A DNA stretch of 50,000 nucleotides from Gammaproteobacteria bacterium. Its GTDB lineage: Bacteria; Pseudomonadota; Gammaproteobacteria; Steroidobacterales; GCA-2729495. Shown piece after piece: positions 23,840 through 32,563 of the stretch. The first letter of the stretch is position 1. Every line of letters begins with the position of its first letter. The translations under genes were made by a program, and so were the position numbers. The stretch lies in assembly GCA_016874095.1 (NCBI GenBank), contig VGVH01000007.1, positions 1 through 50,000 on the forward strand, in the 5' to 3' direction. The notes below the pieces were generated by a model. It saw only the letters and a list, made by a program, of their open reading frames with translations. It did not search any database and had not been told where the DNA came from.

Positions 23840-24724
23840 TCAGTACAACTCGGCCAGCATGCAGCGTACGCTCCCGCCGCCCACGGTCTCAATGGTTGGG
23901 ATCGGCAAGGCGACGATTTCGCCCTGTGAGTGCAGGCGGCGCAGCTGCGGCGCGGTCAGTGAGCGTCGCGCCGTGGCCGACAGGGCGATGACCGGGTGGC
24001 CGCGGCTGCTGCGGAGTTCGAGGATGTTGGCGGCGAATGCGCCCACCTGCTCGGGCGTGAGTTCGATCAGCTCGCGCGTCGCGGCGATGCCGTCGGCGAC
24101 GGCTTTGCGCTCCGCCGGATCGGGCAGCGCGGCGGGACAGAAGACCGCGAAGCGTTCGCCCAGGGAGAGCAGCACGTTGGTGTGGTAGTAGGGCCGCCCG
24201 TGCGGGTCGGCCGTGCGGAAGCTGTGCACGGCAATGCCGGTCCGTTTCGTGAATTCGGCGATCGCCTGCGGATGCGTGCGTGACGACAGCGACGCCCAGG
24301 CCTGTAGGCGCGCGTGGTCGATGATGAGACTGCCGGTACCCTCGAGGAACTGGTTGTCCTGTTCGAGCGGCGACAGGTCGATGAAGCGGCCGGTGCCGAG
24401 GACTTTCTCCAGCACGTCGCGCCGCCGTTCCAGCCGCCGGTTCGCGGCCTCCATCGGGTAGAGCACGACGCTGCCGTCGGGGTGGGTGCTGAACCAGTTG
24501 TTCGGGAAGACGGCGTCGGGTTTCACTGGCACAGGCGTGTCGGGGACGACGACGGTCCCGACGCCGGCTGCATCGAGTGCTGCCACCAGGCCGTCGAATT
24601 CGCGCAGGGCCTGGGCGGCGACGTCGGCGCCAGCCGGCCGGCTCTGGAAGGCATTGCTGGCAGCCGTCTCGGCGTTCCAGCCGAACGCGGCCGGACGCAC
24701 GAGCAGTACGCGCGTCGCGCTCAG
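23840..24724 (-). CDS. ctlX: Citrulline utilization hydrolase CtlX-type amidinohydrolase
   Basis: This belongs to the pentein-fold amidinohydrolase group (CtlX/DDAH-like). Family members hydrolyse citrulline to ornithine or act on related ureido/guanidino substrates. Visible hallmarks are VRPAAFGWN near the N-terminus, PDAVFPNNWFSTHPDGSVVL followed by YPM, the glutamate segment FLEGTGSLIIDH, and the C-terminal catalytic cysteine in GGGSVRCMLAELY. No ATG, GTG or TTG occurs where the fold should begin. The CTG at 24724, overlapping the stop of a short upstream ORF, gives a family-like N-terminus. The first conventional start is GTG at 24700, inside the first beta strand. A frameshift is the alternative. 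The substrate is inferred only from family. Confidence 0.8.
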   Translation of the reverse strand: MSATRVLLVRPAAFGWNAETAASNAFQSRPAGADVAAQALREFDGLVAALDAAGVGTVVVPDTPVPVKPDAVFPNNWFSTHPDGSVVLYPMEAANRRLERRRDVLEKVLGTGRFIDLSPLEQDNQFLEGTGSLIIDHARLQAWASLSSRTHPQAIAEFTKRTGIAVHSFRTADPHGRPYYHTNVLLSLGERFAVFCPAALPDPAERKAVADGIAATRELIELTPEQVGAFAANILELRSSRGHPVIALSATARRSLTAPQLRRLHSQGEIVALPIPTIETVGGGSVRCMLAELY

Positions 24725-24786
24725 AAATCGGGCGCCGGTGTCTGCCGGCGGCGCGGCGGATCGAGGAAGGCGTCGTAGCGGTTCAC
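24721..24786 (-). CDS. 21-codon ORF between the BHMT-like gene and ctlX
   Basis: A GTG at 24786 overlaps the stop of the upstream methyltransferase gene (GTGA). It opens a 21-codon ORF beginning MNRYDAFLDPP, which ends in a TGA overlapping the CTG proposed as the ctlX start (CTGA). Either it is a coupling ORF that hands ribosomes to ctlX, or it is the true N-terminus of ctlX separated by a one-base frameshift. The sequence does not decide which. Confidence 0.35.
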   Translation of the reverse strand: MNRYDAFLDPPRRRQTPAPDF

Positions 24787-25793
24787 GCCCGAGTCTTGCC
24801 TTTTTCCTCGATACGGTGACCGTAATACTCGGTCGCCGACGTGGGCCTGTCGTAGTTGACACGCCAGATCCGGTTGTCCGGCGGCAGCTTGTCGAGCACG
24901 CGCGCCATCTCCCGGACGTGCGTCGCAACGACGCCGCAGCAGCCGCCGATGTAGCGGATGCCCATGTCGCGCGCGTCGGCCGCGAATTGCGCCATCTCGC
25001 CGCGCGAGAGCTGCAGCGGATCGAGCTGCGTCGGGAATTCCGGCTGGCTGGTGAAGTCGGGCTTGCCCGGCGCCGTGCGGTACCCGACCGGCTGGCAGGC
25101 GAGCGGGGCGCTGACGGCATCGCGCATCTGCCGCATCAGCGGCAGCGTGTGCTCGGGATTGCGCAGGCAGTTGATGCCGACGACATCGACGCCTGCATCG
25201 ACCAGGCGCCTGGCGCAGTCGGCAGCCGTGTAGCCCTCGGGTGTCACATCCTGGTTTTCAAAGCACATCGTGATCATCGCCGGGAGCCCGCTCTTCTTCG
25301 CGCGCTCGGTGGCGAGCAGGGCTTCGCCCAGGAAGGAAAACGTCTCGCCGATCATGAAATCGACGCCCTCGCCCACCTGCCCGGCGAGCTGTTCGTCGAA
25401 CTGCGCACGGACAGCATCGTGGGACTTCGGGTCATTCATGTCGTAGAGCCAGGTCAGCGCGAGGTTGCCCGCGACGAGCGCGTCCTCGCCCGCGACCTCA
25501 CGGGCGATGCGCACGGCTTCGCGGTTCAGCTCGTCGAGCCGGCCGTCGAGCCCGACGGTCGCGAGCTTCTCGCGGCTGGCGTAGAAGGTCAGTGCCTGCA
25601 GCACCTCGGCGCCCGCCCGGCGGAACTCGAGGTGCAGCTCGCGTACTGCTTCAGGGTGCTCGAGCACGACTTCCGGCGTGAACGGGCCGGCGCGGACCCA
25701 GCCGCGCTTCTCGAGCTCCAGCAGGTATCCCCCATCGCCCAGCACGATGCCCCCGGCGAGGCGTTCCATCAGTCCCTTTTTTTTCTTCTGCAT
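24783..25793 (-). CDS. Homocysteine S-methyltransferase family protein (BHMT-like)
   Basis: This 336-residue zinc-dependent methyltransferase is closest in pattern to betaine-homocysteine methyltransferase. The zinc cysteines are Cys209 in GINCLRNP and Cys285/Cys286 in YIGGCCGV, which match the spacing in the family. It starts MQKKKKGLMERLAGG at the ATG at 25793, with GGTGGGG just upstream; TTG (25805) and GTG (25802) are weaker alternatives. The methyl donor may be betaine, S-methylmethionine or another methylated compound and cannot be told from sequence. It overlaps the next ORF toward ctlX by 4 bases. Confidence 0.88.
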   Translation of the reverse strand: MQKKKKGLMERLAGGIVLGDGGYLLELEKRGWVRAGPFTPEVVLEHPEAVRELHLEFRRAGAEVLQALTFYASREKLATVGLDGRLDELNREAVRIAREVAGEDALVAGNLALTWLYDMNDPKSHDAVRAQFDEQLAGQVGEGVDFMIGETFSFLGEALLATERAKKSGLPAMITMCFENQDVTPEGYTAADCARRLVDAGVDVVGINCLRNPEHTLPLMRQMRDAVSAPLACQPVGYRTAPGKPDFTSQPEFPTQLDPLQLSRGEMAQFAADARDMGIRYIGGCCGVVATHVREMARVLDKLPPDNRIWRVNYDRPTSATEYYGHRIEEKGKTRA

Positions 25794-25869
25794 GATCCCC
25801 ACCAACAGAGCGCGTGCGTGTCCGTCTGCTTACACCCGGCTGACTTTATACCGGATCCCGCCGGCGCGG

Positions 25870-27075
25870 TCAGGGGGTCGGGACGAGTCGGCCGTAACGC
25901 TTGAGCAGGGCCCGGAGGCGGTCATGCGGGAGTGCGAATACGTAGTGATCGTCGCGGCCGGTCATCGACTCGCCGGCAACCAGCGCATTGACGATCGACT
26001 CCTCCGTCGCTTCCACGGTGGCCTGGAAAAACGGCGTCATCGAATCATTCGGCAGGAGACCGACCGTGCCGACACCCGCACCGGTGCCCGAGCCTGCGGG
26101 TTGCGTGCTGAACGCGATGAAGATATCGCCCGAAGAATCGCTCGCAGTTGCGCCGGTACGCGCGATCCCCATGCCGACGCGCCGCGCCAGCCGCTTCAAC
26201 TGGTGCGGCAGGAACGGCGCATCCGTCGCAACCACGGCAATGATCGAACCCGTGTCGCGATCGCCACCGCCGCGCCGCTCGCCGGCCTCGCGCGTACCCG
26301 GTTCGACATAGGCCGGGTACTCCGTGATGGCGCGACCCACCGGCACACCGCCGATCGTGAGCTGTGCCCGACTGCCGAAATTGGCCTGCACCAGCACGCC
26401 AAGGGTGTAGTCGCCACCCGGCACCTTGACGCGCCGCGAGGCCGTGCCGACGCCGCACTTGAAGTGGTAGCAGATCATGCCGGTGCCACCGCCCACGTTG
26501 CCCTCCGCGACCGCGCCGCCCCTGGCCGACTCGATCGCCTGGATCGCATGCTCCGGCCGGACGTGAAAGCCGTTGATGTCGTTCAGCCAGCCATCCCAGG
26601 TTTCGGCGACCACCGGCAGCGACAGCGCGTCGAAGTCGTCACTCTCGCGAAATCTCTCGACTCCCCAGCCGATGACCGCGTCGCGCACCGTGCCGACGCT
26701 GTGGGTGTTGGTGATCATCACGGGGCCAGTCATCAGGCCGGATTCCTCGACCCAGGTCGTGCCGGTCATCTCGCCATTGCCGTTCAGCGAAAACCAGCCG
26801 GCGAAGACCGGCTGATCGGCAGCGGCGATTCCACGCGGAAGAACCGCGGTCACGCCGGTGCGCACGGGCCCCTGCCCTTCCACCAGCTTGCCGCTGCCGC
26901 GGACGAGCGTGAAGTGGCCGACCGCCACGCCAGTGATATCGGTGATGGCATTGAGGGGCCCGGGGTGTCCTTCGAAGGGCACACCAAGGTCGCGTGCGCG
27001 GGGCTTCGCAGTGGCCGCCTGCGCGGCGAGCAGCACGACACTCATCAACAGCACCACGCCTCGCTGCGAACTCAT
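25870..27075 (-). CDS. P1 (S58) family aminopeptidase, DmpA/BapA-like, exported
   Basis: This 401-residue Ntn-type hydrolase of the DmpA/beta-aminopeptidase family releases N-terminal amino acids, in some members D- or beta-amino acids, from short peptides. A signal peptide is visible (about residues 1-23, ending AQAATA). Family motifs are NAITDITGVAVGH, GNVGGGTGMICYHFK and the self-cleavage/nucleophile region ASDSSGDIFIAFST, with Ser315 as likely nucleophile. The residue before it is Ser, where DmpA has Gly. The ATG overlaps the stop of the upstream MFS gene by 4 bases, so transport and hydrolysis are coupled. The frame is open further upstream, but only inside the MFS gene. Confidence 0.9.
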   Translation of the reverse strand: MSSQRGVVLLMSVVLLAAQAATAKPRARDLGVPFEGHPGPLNAITDITGVAVGHFTLVRGSGKLVEGQGPVRTGVTAVLPRGIAAADQPVFAGWFSLNGNGEMTGTTWVEESGLMTGPVMITNTHSVGTVRDAVIGWGVERFRESDDFDALSLPVVAETWDGWLNDINGFHVRPEHAIQAIESARGGAVAEGNVGGGTGMICYHFKCGVGTASRRVKVPGGDYTLGVLVQANFGSRAQLTIGGVPVGRAITEYPAYVEPGTREAGERRGGGDRDTGSIIAVVATDAPFLPHQLKRLARRVGMGIARTGATASDSSGDIFIAFSTQPAGSGTGAGVGTVGLLPNDSMTPFFQATVEATEESIVNALVAGESMTGRDDHYVFALPHDRLRALLKRYGRLVPTP

Positions 27076-28376
27076 GCAGGTTCCCTCACCGGGATCGGGT
27101 CGAACCGAACCACCAGCCACAGCACGACGGCGGCCAGCGCGAATGCCGAACCGGTGACGAATGCGGCCCACCAGCCGAAGCTGTCGACGATGAAGCCCAC
27201 CAGCGGCGCGAGGAACCCGACCAGGTTGCCGCCGGTATTGAGCACACCGGTTGCGGTCGCGGTATGCGGCCCGGCCGCAGCCGTCGTGCCCTGCCAGAAC
27301 GCGCCTTCGGTGAACTGCGTGAAGCCGAAGCACAACGACAGCAGCGCCACCGCGACATAGGCATTGGGCGCGGCAGCGCCGGCAAGCAGCAGCCAGGCGG
27401 CCATCAGCAGCCCCACGATGGCCGGCAGGCGGCAGCCCCACAACAGGCCCACGCGGCGGCAGAGGAAGTCGCAAACGGCGCCGCCGGCAGCAGCGAGCAC
27501 CGCGCCAACCACGAATGGCAACGCGTAGAGGAAGCCGGCGGCCAGCAGGCCGAAGCCGCGCTCCTCGACGAGATAGGTGTAGAGCCAGTTCGAGAAAATG
27601 TAGAAGGTGTAGTTCATCGAGAAGTAGCTGGCGGCCAGCAGCAGCACGTTGCGATTGCGCAGCACCACCCGCCAGGCGCCGGGCTCGGCGGGCGCCGCCG
27701 GCGCGCGCCCCGTCGCGATCAGCTCGCGCTCCGCGGCGCTGACCGCGCGATGCTCGCGCGGGTCGTCGCGGCCGTAGGACCACCACCACAGCCCCGCCAG
27801 CACGCCGATGGGTGCCAGCAGCAGGAACGAGGCCTGCCAGCTGAAGGTCACGATCAGGAACGCGACGACAGGCCCTACTGCGGCCTGCCCCAGCGTGAGG
27901 CCTGAACTCAGCACGGAGTTGGGCAGCGCCCACTGGCCCACGGGGAACCAGCGCGCGAAGGCGCCCGCAGCGACCGGGAACATCGGCGCGTTGGCCACGC
28001 CCATCAGCGCACGGATCGCGATCAGTGCCACGAGCGTGCCGGTGATCGCCGGGAACAGCCCCGGCAGGATGCCGGTCAGCGCGGTCAGCACGCCCCAGGC
28101 GATGGCAGCGCCCGCGAGCAACAGCCGCGGACCGTAGCGGTCGCTCAGCACACCGCTCGGTATCTGGAACAGCGTGTAGGCGACGTTGAACGCCAGGTAG
28201 ATGAAGCCGAACTGAGTGGCGCTGAGCGAGTACTCGTGGCTCAGCGTCGGCTGGGCGACCGAGAGATTGTTGCGCAGCAGGTAGTTGACGAAGCTCAGGA
28301 CGAAGAGCAGCCCGAGGATGCGGAATCGCACCGGCAGCGCCGCAAGCGGAGCGACGAGGAACGCGCGGGGGTTCAT
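27072..28376 (-). CDS. MFS transporter, anion:cation symporter-like
   Basis: This 434-residue inner-membrane carrier has about 12 hydrophobic segments and the MFS loop signature SGVLSDRYGPRLLL between helices 2 and 3. The N-terminal NYLLRNNLSVAQPTLSHEYSL resembles the ACS family, which takes up organic acids or peptides. The ATG at 28376 (MNPRAFLV) is preferred over one 9 codons upstream because AGGTGA lies close before it. Its stop overlaps the start of the S58 peptidase, and it follows the FAD oxidoreductase gene by 36 bases. The substrate is unknown; the context suggests a peptide or amino acid derivative. Confidence 0.88.
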   Translation of the reverse strand: MNPRAFLVAPLAALPVRFRILGLLFVLSFVNYLLRNNLSVAQPTLSHEYSLSATQFGFIYLAFNVAYTLFQIPSGVLSDRYGPRLLLAGAAIAWGVLTALTGILPGLFPAITGTLVALIAIRALMGVANAPMFPVAAGAFARWFPVGQWALPNSVLSSGLTLGQAAVGPVVAFLIVTFSWQASFLLLAPIGVLAGLWWWSYGRDDPREHRAVSAAERELIATGRAPAAPAEPGAWRVVLRNRNVLLLAASYFSMNYTFYIFSNWLYTYLVEERGFGLLAAGFLYALPFVVGAVLAAAGGAVCDFLCRRVGLLWGCRLPAIVGLLMAAWLLLAGAAAPNAYVAVALLSLCFGFTQFTEGAFWQGTTAAAGPHTATATGVLNTGGNLVGFLAPLVGFIVDSFGWWAAFVTGSAFALAAVVLWLVVRFDPIPVREPA

Positions 28377-28412
28377 GGCGTCACCTGACACGCTCCGGAG
28401 CATACACCGGCC

Positions 28413-30008
28413 TCAATCACGGTCGCGCAGCAACTGCTGGGCCGCATTGTAGCCGGGCGCCCCGGTGACACCGCCGCCCGGGTGCGTGCCGGCGCCGCAC
28501 AGGTAGAGGCCCGCGATCGGCGTGCGATAACGCGCCCAGCCCGGCACCGGCCGGCGCAGGTACATCTGCTCGAGCGCGAGGTCGCCGTGGAAGATGTTGC
28601 CCTCGCTGATGCCGAACCGCCGCTCGAGATCGAGCGGGGTCAGGACGCAGCGGGCAACGACCGATTCGGCGAAGCCCGGCGCGTAGCGGCCGATGATGGC
28701 GGTGACGCGCTCGCCCAGCGCTTCGCGGTGCTGGTCCCAGCCGCCAGCCACGGGACGGTACGGCAGGTATTGCACGAAGCAGGTGAGCATGTGGCGGCCG
28801 TCCGGTGCCAGCGTGTCGTCGATGTTCGAGGCGAGCACGCAGTCGACCCAGAGATCCTCCGGGATCTCGCCGCGACGGGCGGCGTTGTAGCAGTCCTCGG
28901 CGCGGGGCAGCGTCTGGATCAGGGTGAACAGCGAGCGCTCGGCGCGGCTGCGGTCGGCGGGCATGCCCGTGACGCGCGGTTCGGCGTCGAGCACGTAGTT
29001 CACCTTCGCGCAGGGGCCATCCATGCGGATCGCGGCGACGTCCGCGCGAAAGCGCTCCGGCAGGTCACCGGGTGCGCACAGCGTCAGGAAGGTGTGCTTT
29101 GGATCGGCGTTCGACAATACCCAGCGCGCAGCGATCGACTCCCCGCCCGCCAGGGTGACGCCGCGGACGCGACCGCCGGCCTGGTCGATACGCTCGACCG
29201 CAGCGCCGGTGCGAATCGCCACACCGAGATCGCGGCAGGCCGCGGCCATCGCCTGCGTGATGGCGCCCATGCCGCCCAGGACGTGGCCCTGGAAACCCGG
29301 CTGGCGGTCCTCGCCGCCGGTGAGCAGATGAAACAGGAGCCCCATCGCCGTGCCGGGCGCATACGGCCCGCCATGCTTGCCGTAGAGGCTGTTCGCGAGG
29401 ATCAACCGCTGCAGTTTTTCGGAACGGAAGCGCCGCTCGACAAAGTCGCCGAGCGAGCCGGTGAGAAAGCCCTGCAGCGCCGCCAGCTCCGCGCCCCGCG
29501 CGCGGCGGAACCGCCCGCCGAGGCGCAGCGCTGCGGCGAGCCGCGTAAAGGGGCCGGCATCGAGATCGGGCGGTGGCTCGAGGAAAAACGGCTGCAGGTA
29601 CGCCGCGAGGCCCTGCAGCTCGGCCTCCGTGTCGAAGAACGCATCGACGTCATCCGGCGCGAAGCGCTCGAGCTCGGCCCGCATGCGCGCGCGGTCGCCC
29701 CACCAGCCCATGACGGTGCCGTCCTCGAACGCCGCCTGCACCGCGGGCTCGCAGGCCACCATGCGCAACCCGTAGCTGCCGAGCTTAAGGTCGCGGATGA
29801 CCTCGGGCCTGAGCATGCTCGCGATGTAGGACGCCGTCGAAACCCGGCAGCCCGGCGCGCGCACCGGATCGACCTCCTCCGTCACCGCGCAGCCGCCGAC
29901 GACGTCGCGCCGCTCGAGCACGATCACCTTGAGCCCGGCTCTGGCCAGGTAGGCCGCCGCGGTTAGGCCATTGTGGCCGGCGCCGATGACGATGACGTCG
30001 TGGCTCAT
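28413..30008 (-). CDS. NAD(P)/FAD-dependent oxidoreductase, phytoene desaturase/PYROXD2-like
   Basis: A 531-residue flavoprotein with the N-terminal dinucleotide-binding motif VIVIGAGHNGLTAAAYLARA. It also has the C-terminal FAD-closing segment IAGLYLCGAGTHPGGGVTGA followed by PGYNAAQ, typical of the phytoene desaturase/PYROXD2 group. No carotenoid genes are near, so carotenoid synthesis is unlikely; the substrate is unknown. The ATG at 30008 (MSHDVIVIGAG) is chosen over an open frame extending upstream into the TonB receptor terminator. It is followed by the MFS and S58 peptidase genes. Confidence 0.85.
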   Translation of the reverse strand: MSHDVIVIGAGHNGLTAAAYLARAGLKVIVLERRDVVGGCAVTEEVDPVRAPGCRVSTASYIASMLRPEVIRDLKLGSYGLRMVACEPAVQAAFEDGTVMGWWGDRARMRAELERFAPDDVDAFFDTEAELQGLAAYLQPFFLEPPPDLDAGPFTRLAAALRLGGRFRRARGAELAALQGFLTGSLGDFVERRFRSEKLQRLILANSLYGKHGGPYAPGTAMGLLFHLLTGGEDRQPGFQGHVLGGMGAITQAMAAACRDLGVAIRTGAAVERIDQAGGRVRGVTLAGGESIAARWVLSNADPKHTFLTLCAPGDLPERFRADVAAIRMDGPCAKVNYVLDAEPRVTGMPADRSRAERSLFTLIQTLPRAEDCYNAARRGEIPEDLWVDCVLASNIDDTLAPDGRHMLTCFVQYLPYRPVAGGWDQHREALGERVTAIIGRYAPGFAESVVARCVLTPLDLERRFGISEGNIFHGDLALEQMYLRRPVPGWARYRTPIAGLYLCGAGTHPGGGVTGAPGYNAAQQLLRDRD

Positions 30009-30033
30009 ATCGCTTGCCGCGGCCCTGAAACGA

Positions 30034-30058
30034 CACGGGCGTCCAGAGGACGCCCGTG
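30034..30058 (-). terminator. Terminator hairpin after the TonB receptor gene
   Basis: A perfect 11-base inverted repeat (30034-30044 with 30048-30058, CACGGGCGTCC/GGACGCCCGTG) with a 3-base loop lies 27 bases after the TonB receptor stop codon. It is followed on the minus strand by a modest T-rich stretch. It separates the receptor transcript from the downstream oxidoreductase, whose ATG is 25 bases further on. Confidence 0.7.
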
Positions 30059-30085
30059 CCGGTACCGCTTCAGTCCTGCTGCGCG

Positions 30086-32503
30086 CTACTTGCTGCCGAA
30101 CTTCTGGTTGAAGCGCAGCCCGGCCGTCATCGGTTGGATGATCCCGACGTAGGGATTCACGCCGCAGACATCGGTCGCGCATTGCGCGTACTTGGTCACC
30201 TCGCCGCGCTCGTCGAACACGTTGTCGATGAACAGCTCGATGCCCCAGGAGTCACGACCCAGGCCCGCGGTGAAATCCGCGGACATGTAGGAGTCGTTGG
30301 AGCCGATGATTTCGCGGTCCGCGTCGATGAGGTCCGAATAACTGCGCGTCTGGTATGTCGTCGCCAGCTGCAGGTAGGAGTCGAAATCGCCCATCATGAA
30401 CTCGTAGCGGGCACGCACATTCGCCTTGAATTCCGGGGTCACCGGCAGCTGGGTGCCGTCGGAAGCCGCAGGCGGTGCCTCAGGGTCCGGATCGAAAAAG
30501 TCGTCCCGGTAGTCTTCGGCAAGTTCTGCGTCGATGAAGGCGAAGCCGCCGGTGATCCGCAGCTGGTCCGTGGCCGCCCAGTCGATGTCGGCTTCGATGC
30601 CCATGATGCGGGCATCGCCGGCGTTACGGATCACGGTCAGGCCCGAGCCACCGGGGGGCAGGAACGAGAACTGGATGTCGGTCCAGTCCTCGTAGAACAC
30701 GGCGCCGTTGAACCGGAGCCGGCCATCTGCCAGCGTGGTCTTCCAGCCCAACTCGAAGTTGTCGAGGTAGTCCGGATCATAAGGTCCGGCGTTGCCGTTG
30801 CGATTGACGCCGCCCGGCCGGAAACCCTCGGAATAGGTGAAGTAATAGAGCATGTCATCCATGGGCCGCCAGTTGACCGTGCCCTTGAACAGCACACCGT
30901 CGTCGTCCACTTCGTCGTCGAGGTTGACGCAGGGGGAGTTGCGGAACTCCTCGGGCGAGAAACACAGTGCCTCGCCATAGTTGCTGCTGTAACCCTCGGC
31001 AAACCCGAAGAACCCCTTGAGCGCGTCCTCGGTGTGGTAGTAACGCACGCCGCCGACCACCGACCACTGGTCGTTGATGGTGAAGGACGCTTCGCCGAAG
31101 GCGGCGTACTCCTCGTTCTGCCGCTCCTGGTTGGTGAGCCAGATGGTGTCCGGCCAGTTGGCCACCGTGTAGGTCGGGTCGAGGCCGCTGATCTGGTAGT
31201 TCTGGAAGATGTCGTGCGTGGTGTCCTGGTAGAACAGGCCCGTCACGAATTTCCAGTTGCCTATCTCCGGCGACGTCAGGCGGATTTCCTGGGTGATACG
31301 CTCGTAGTTGTCAGTGCCGTTGATGAACTGGGAGGGGTCCGGCAGCATGTCGCCGTCGCCGTCCAGCCAGGAGTACGCCGTGTAGTAGCAGCACTGGTCG
31401 TAGTAGAAGGTGTAGTCCGAGTAGTCGGCGTCGACCTCGTCCTCGCGATCGAGATAGGCGGCGGTGTAGAGCAGGTCGAAATCGCCGACCTTGCCCTCGA
31501 CGGTCAGGGCCGCCTGGTACCACTCGTCCTCCGAGCGGTCCGGGTGGAACTGGATGACGTCCAGGTCACCGACATTCGGCTCGTAGGCGAAGATGCCGTC
31601 AGCCTCCTGCTTCTGGTACATCAGCGACGGCGTGATCGACCAGCGGTCGTTCAGGTCGATGCGCAGCGCGGCACGGGCGCCGTAGGTCTCGACTTCGTTG
31701 AAGTCGTCCTCGGCACTGACAGGCGTCTGGTTGCAGCCCGGATTCGCCTCGGCATCGTTCGTGATGCAAACCGATGGCAGTCCGTTCAACTCGCCCTCGT
31801 TGTAGGTCCGGGTGCCCGCCACGTTGTCGATGTAGCCGGCGCCCTTCTGATACCAGCCGACCACGCGCACCGCTGAATTCTCGCCGATGGGGATGTTGGT
31901 GAAGCCCTCGACGACATAGCCGGTATCGCCGTCCTTGACGACGTTGCCTTCGATGTCATAACCGGCATCGAACGCTGCCGGATCCGGCTTGTTGGTCACC
32001 AGCTTGATCGTGCCCGCCATGGAGCTCGCGCCGTACAGCGTGCCCTGCGGTCCAGCCAGCGCCTCGACGCGCGCCATGTCGTACATGTGGATGTCGAGCG
32101 CGCCCTGGATGGTCGTGATCGGCTGCTCGTCGAGGTACATGCCCACCGTCGGCTGGGGACCGGAGTGGTTGTTGTTCTCGCCATTGGCGACGCCGCGGAA
32201 ATAGGCGAGCGAGAAGCCGGGGGCGAGATTGGTGAACGCGACGCTCGGCAGGTACTTCACGTACTCGTCGAAGTCACTGACGCCGAGGTTCTCCAGCTGC
32301 TGCGTGTCGATGGCCTGCACGCTGATCGGCACGTCCTGCAGTCGCTCTTCGCGCTTCTGCGCGGTGACGATGATCTCGGGCAGCGGATCGCTCGACTGCG
32401 CCCAGGCACTCGAGATCGCCACCAGCAGAGACGAGGCGACGGGTATGGCCTGGCGCAGCACGCGACGGCGCTGCTCCAGCTTGCGCTTCTTGGATCGTTG
32501 CAT
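30086..32503 (-). CDS. TonB-dependent receptor
   Basis: An 805-residue outer-membrane transporter. It has an N-terminal signal peptide (about 1-36, ending SAWAQS), a TonB-box-like and plug region starting PEIIVTAQKREERLQDVPIS (42-61), the plug motif VEALAGPQGTLYG, and a beta-barrel ending in FNQKFGSK. Many acidic, tyrosine-rich extracellular loops are visible. One holds CC at 371-372 and a calcium-loop-like DGDGDMLPDP (381-390). It is typical of the large receptor families that take up complex organic matter, but the ligand is unknown. It lies 60 bases after the TPR-sulfotransferase gene and is probably cotranscribed with it. Confidence 0.93.
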   Translation of the reverse strand: MQRSKKRKLEQRRRVLRQAIPVASSLLVAISSAWAQSSDPLPEIIVTAQKREERLQDVPISVQAIDTQQLENLGVSDFDEYVKYLPSVAFTNLAPGFSLAYFRGVANGENNNHSGPQPTVGMYLDEQPITTIQGALDIHMYDMARVEALAGPQGTLYGASSMAGTIKLVTNKPDPAAFDAGYDIEGNVVKDGDTGYVVEGFTNIPIGENSAVRVVGWYQKGAGYIDNVAGTRTYNEGELNGLPSVCITNDAEANPGCNQTPVSAEDDFNEVETYGARAALRIDLNDRWSITPSLMYQKQEADGIFAYEPNVGDLDVIQFHPDRSEDEWYQAALTVEGKVGDFDLLYTAAYLDREDEVDADYSDYTFYYDQCCYYTAYSWLDGDGDMLPDPSQFINGTDNYERITQEIRLTSPEIGNWKFVTGLFYQDTTHDIFQNYQISGLDPTYTVANWPDTIWLTNQERQNEEYAAFGEASFTINDQWSVVGGVRYYHTEDALKGFFGFAEGYSSNYGEALCFSPEEFRNSPCVNLDDEVDDDGVLFKGTVNWRPMDDMLYYFTYSEGFRPGGVNRNGNAGPYDPDYLDNFELGWKTTLADGRLRFNGAVFYEDWTDIQFSFLPPGGSGLTVIRNAGDARIMGIEADIDWAATDQLRITGGFAFIDAELAEDYRDDFFDPDPEAPPAASDGTQLPVTPEFKANVRARYEFMMGDFDSYLQLATTYQTRSYSDLIDADREIIGSNDSYMSADFTAGLGRDSWGIELFIDNVFDERGEVTKYAQCATDVCGVNPYVGIIQPMTAGLRFNQKFGSK

Positions 32504-32563
32504 CGGAATCCCCCCAGATGAAACACGCCTGGGCGGCAGTCTACACGTGGTTTTTCGACAACG

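Noticed and set aside
24725-25120. Upstream extension of the CtlX frame as a longer N-terminus
   Set aside because: Most of it is out of frame inside the methyltransferase gene and has shadow-like Arg/Ser/Ala composition.
27076-27933. Upstream extension of the S58 peptidase frame
   Set aside because: It lies wholly within the MFS transporter gene in another frame and is low-complexity Arg/Ala/Gly; the signal peptide starts at 27075.
28413-30008. Carotenoid desaturase (crtI)
   Set aside because: The fold family matches, but no crtB, crtE or other carotenoid gene is near, and the C-terminal pattern fits the PYROXD2-like group as well or better.
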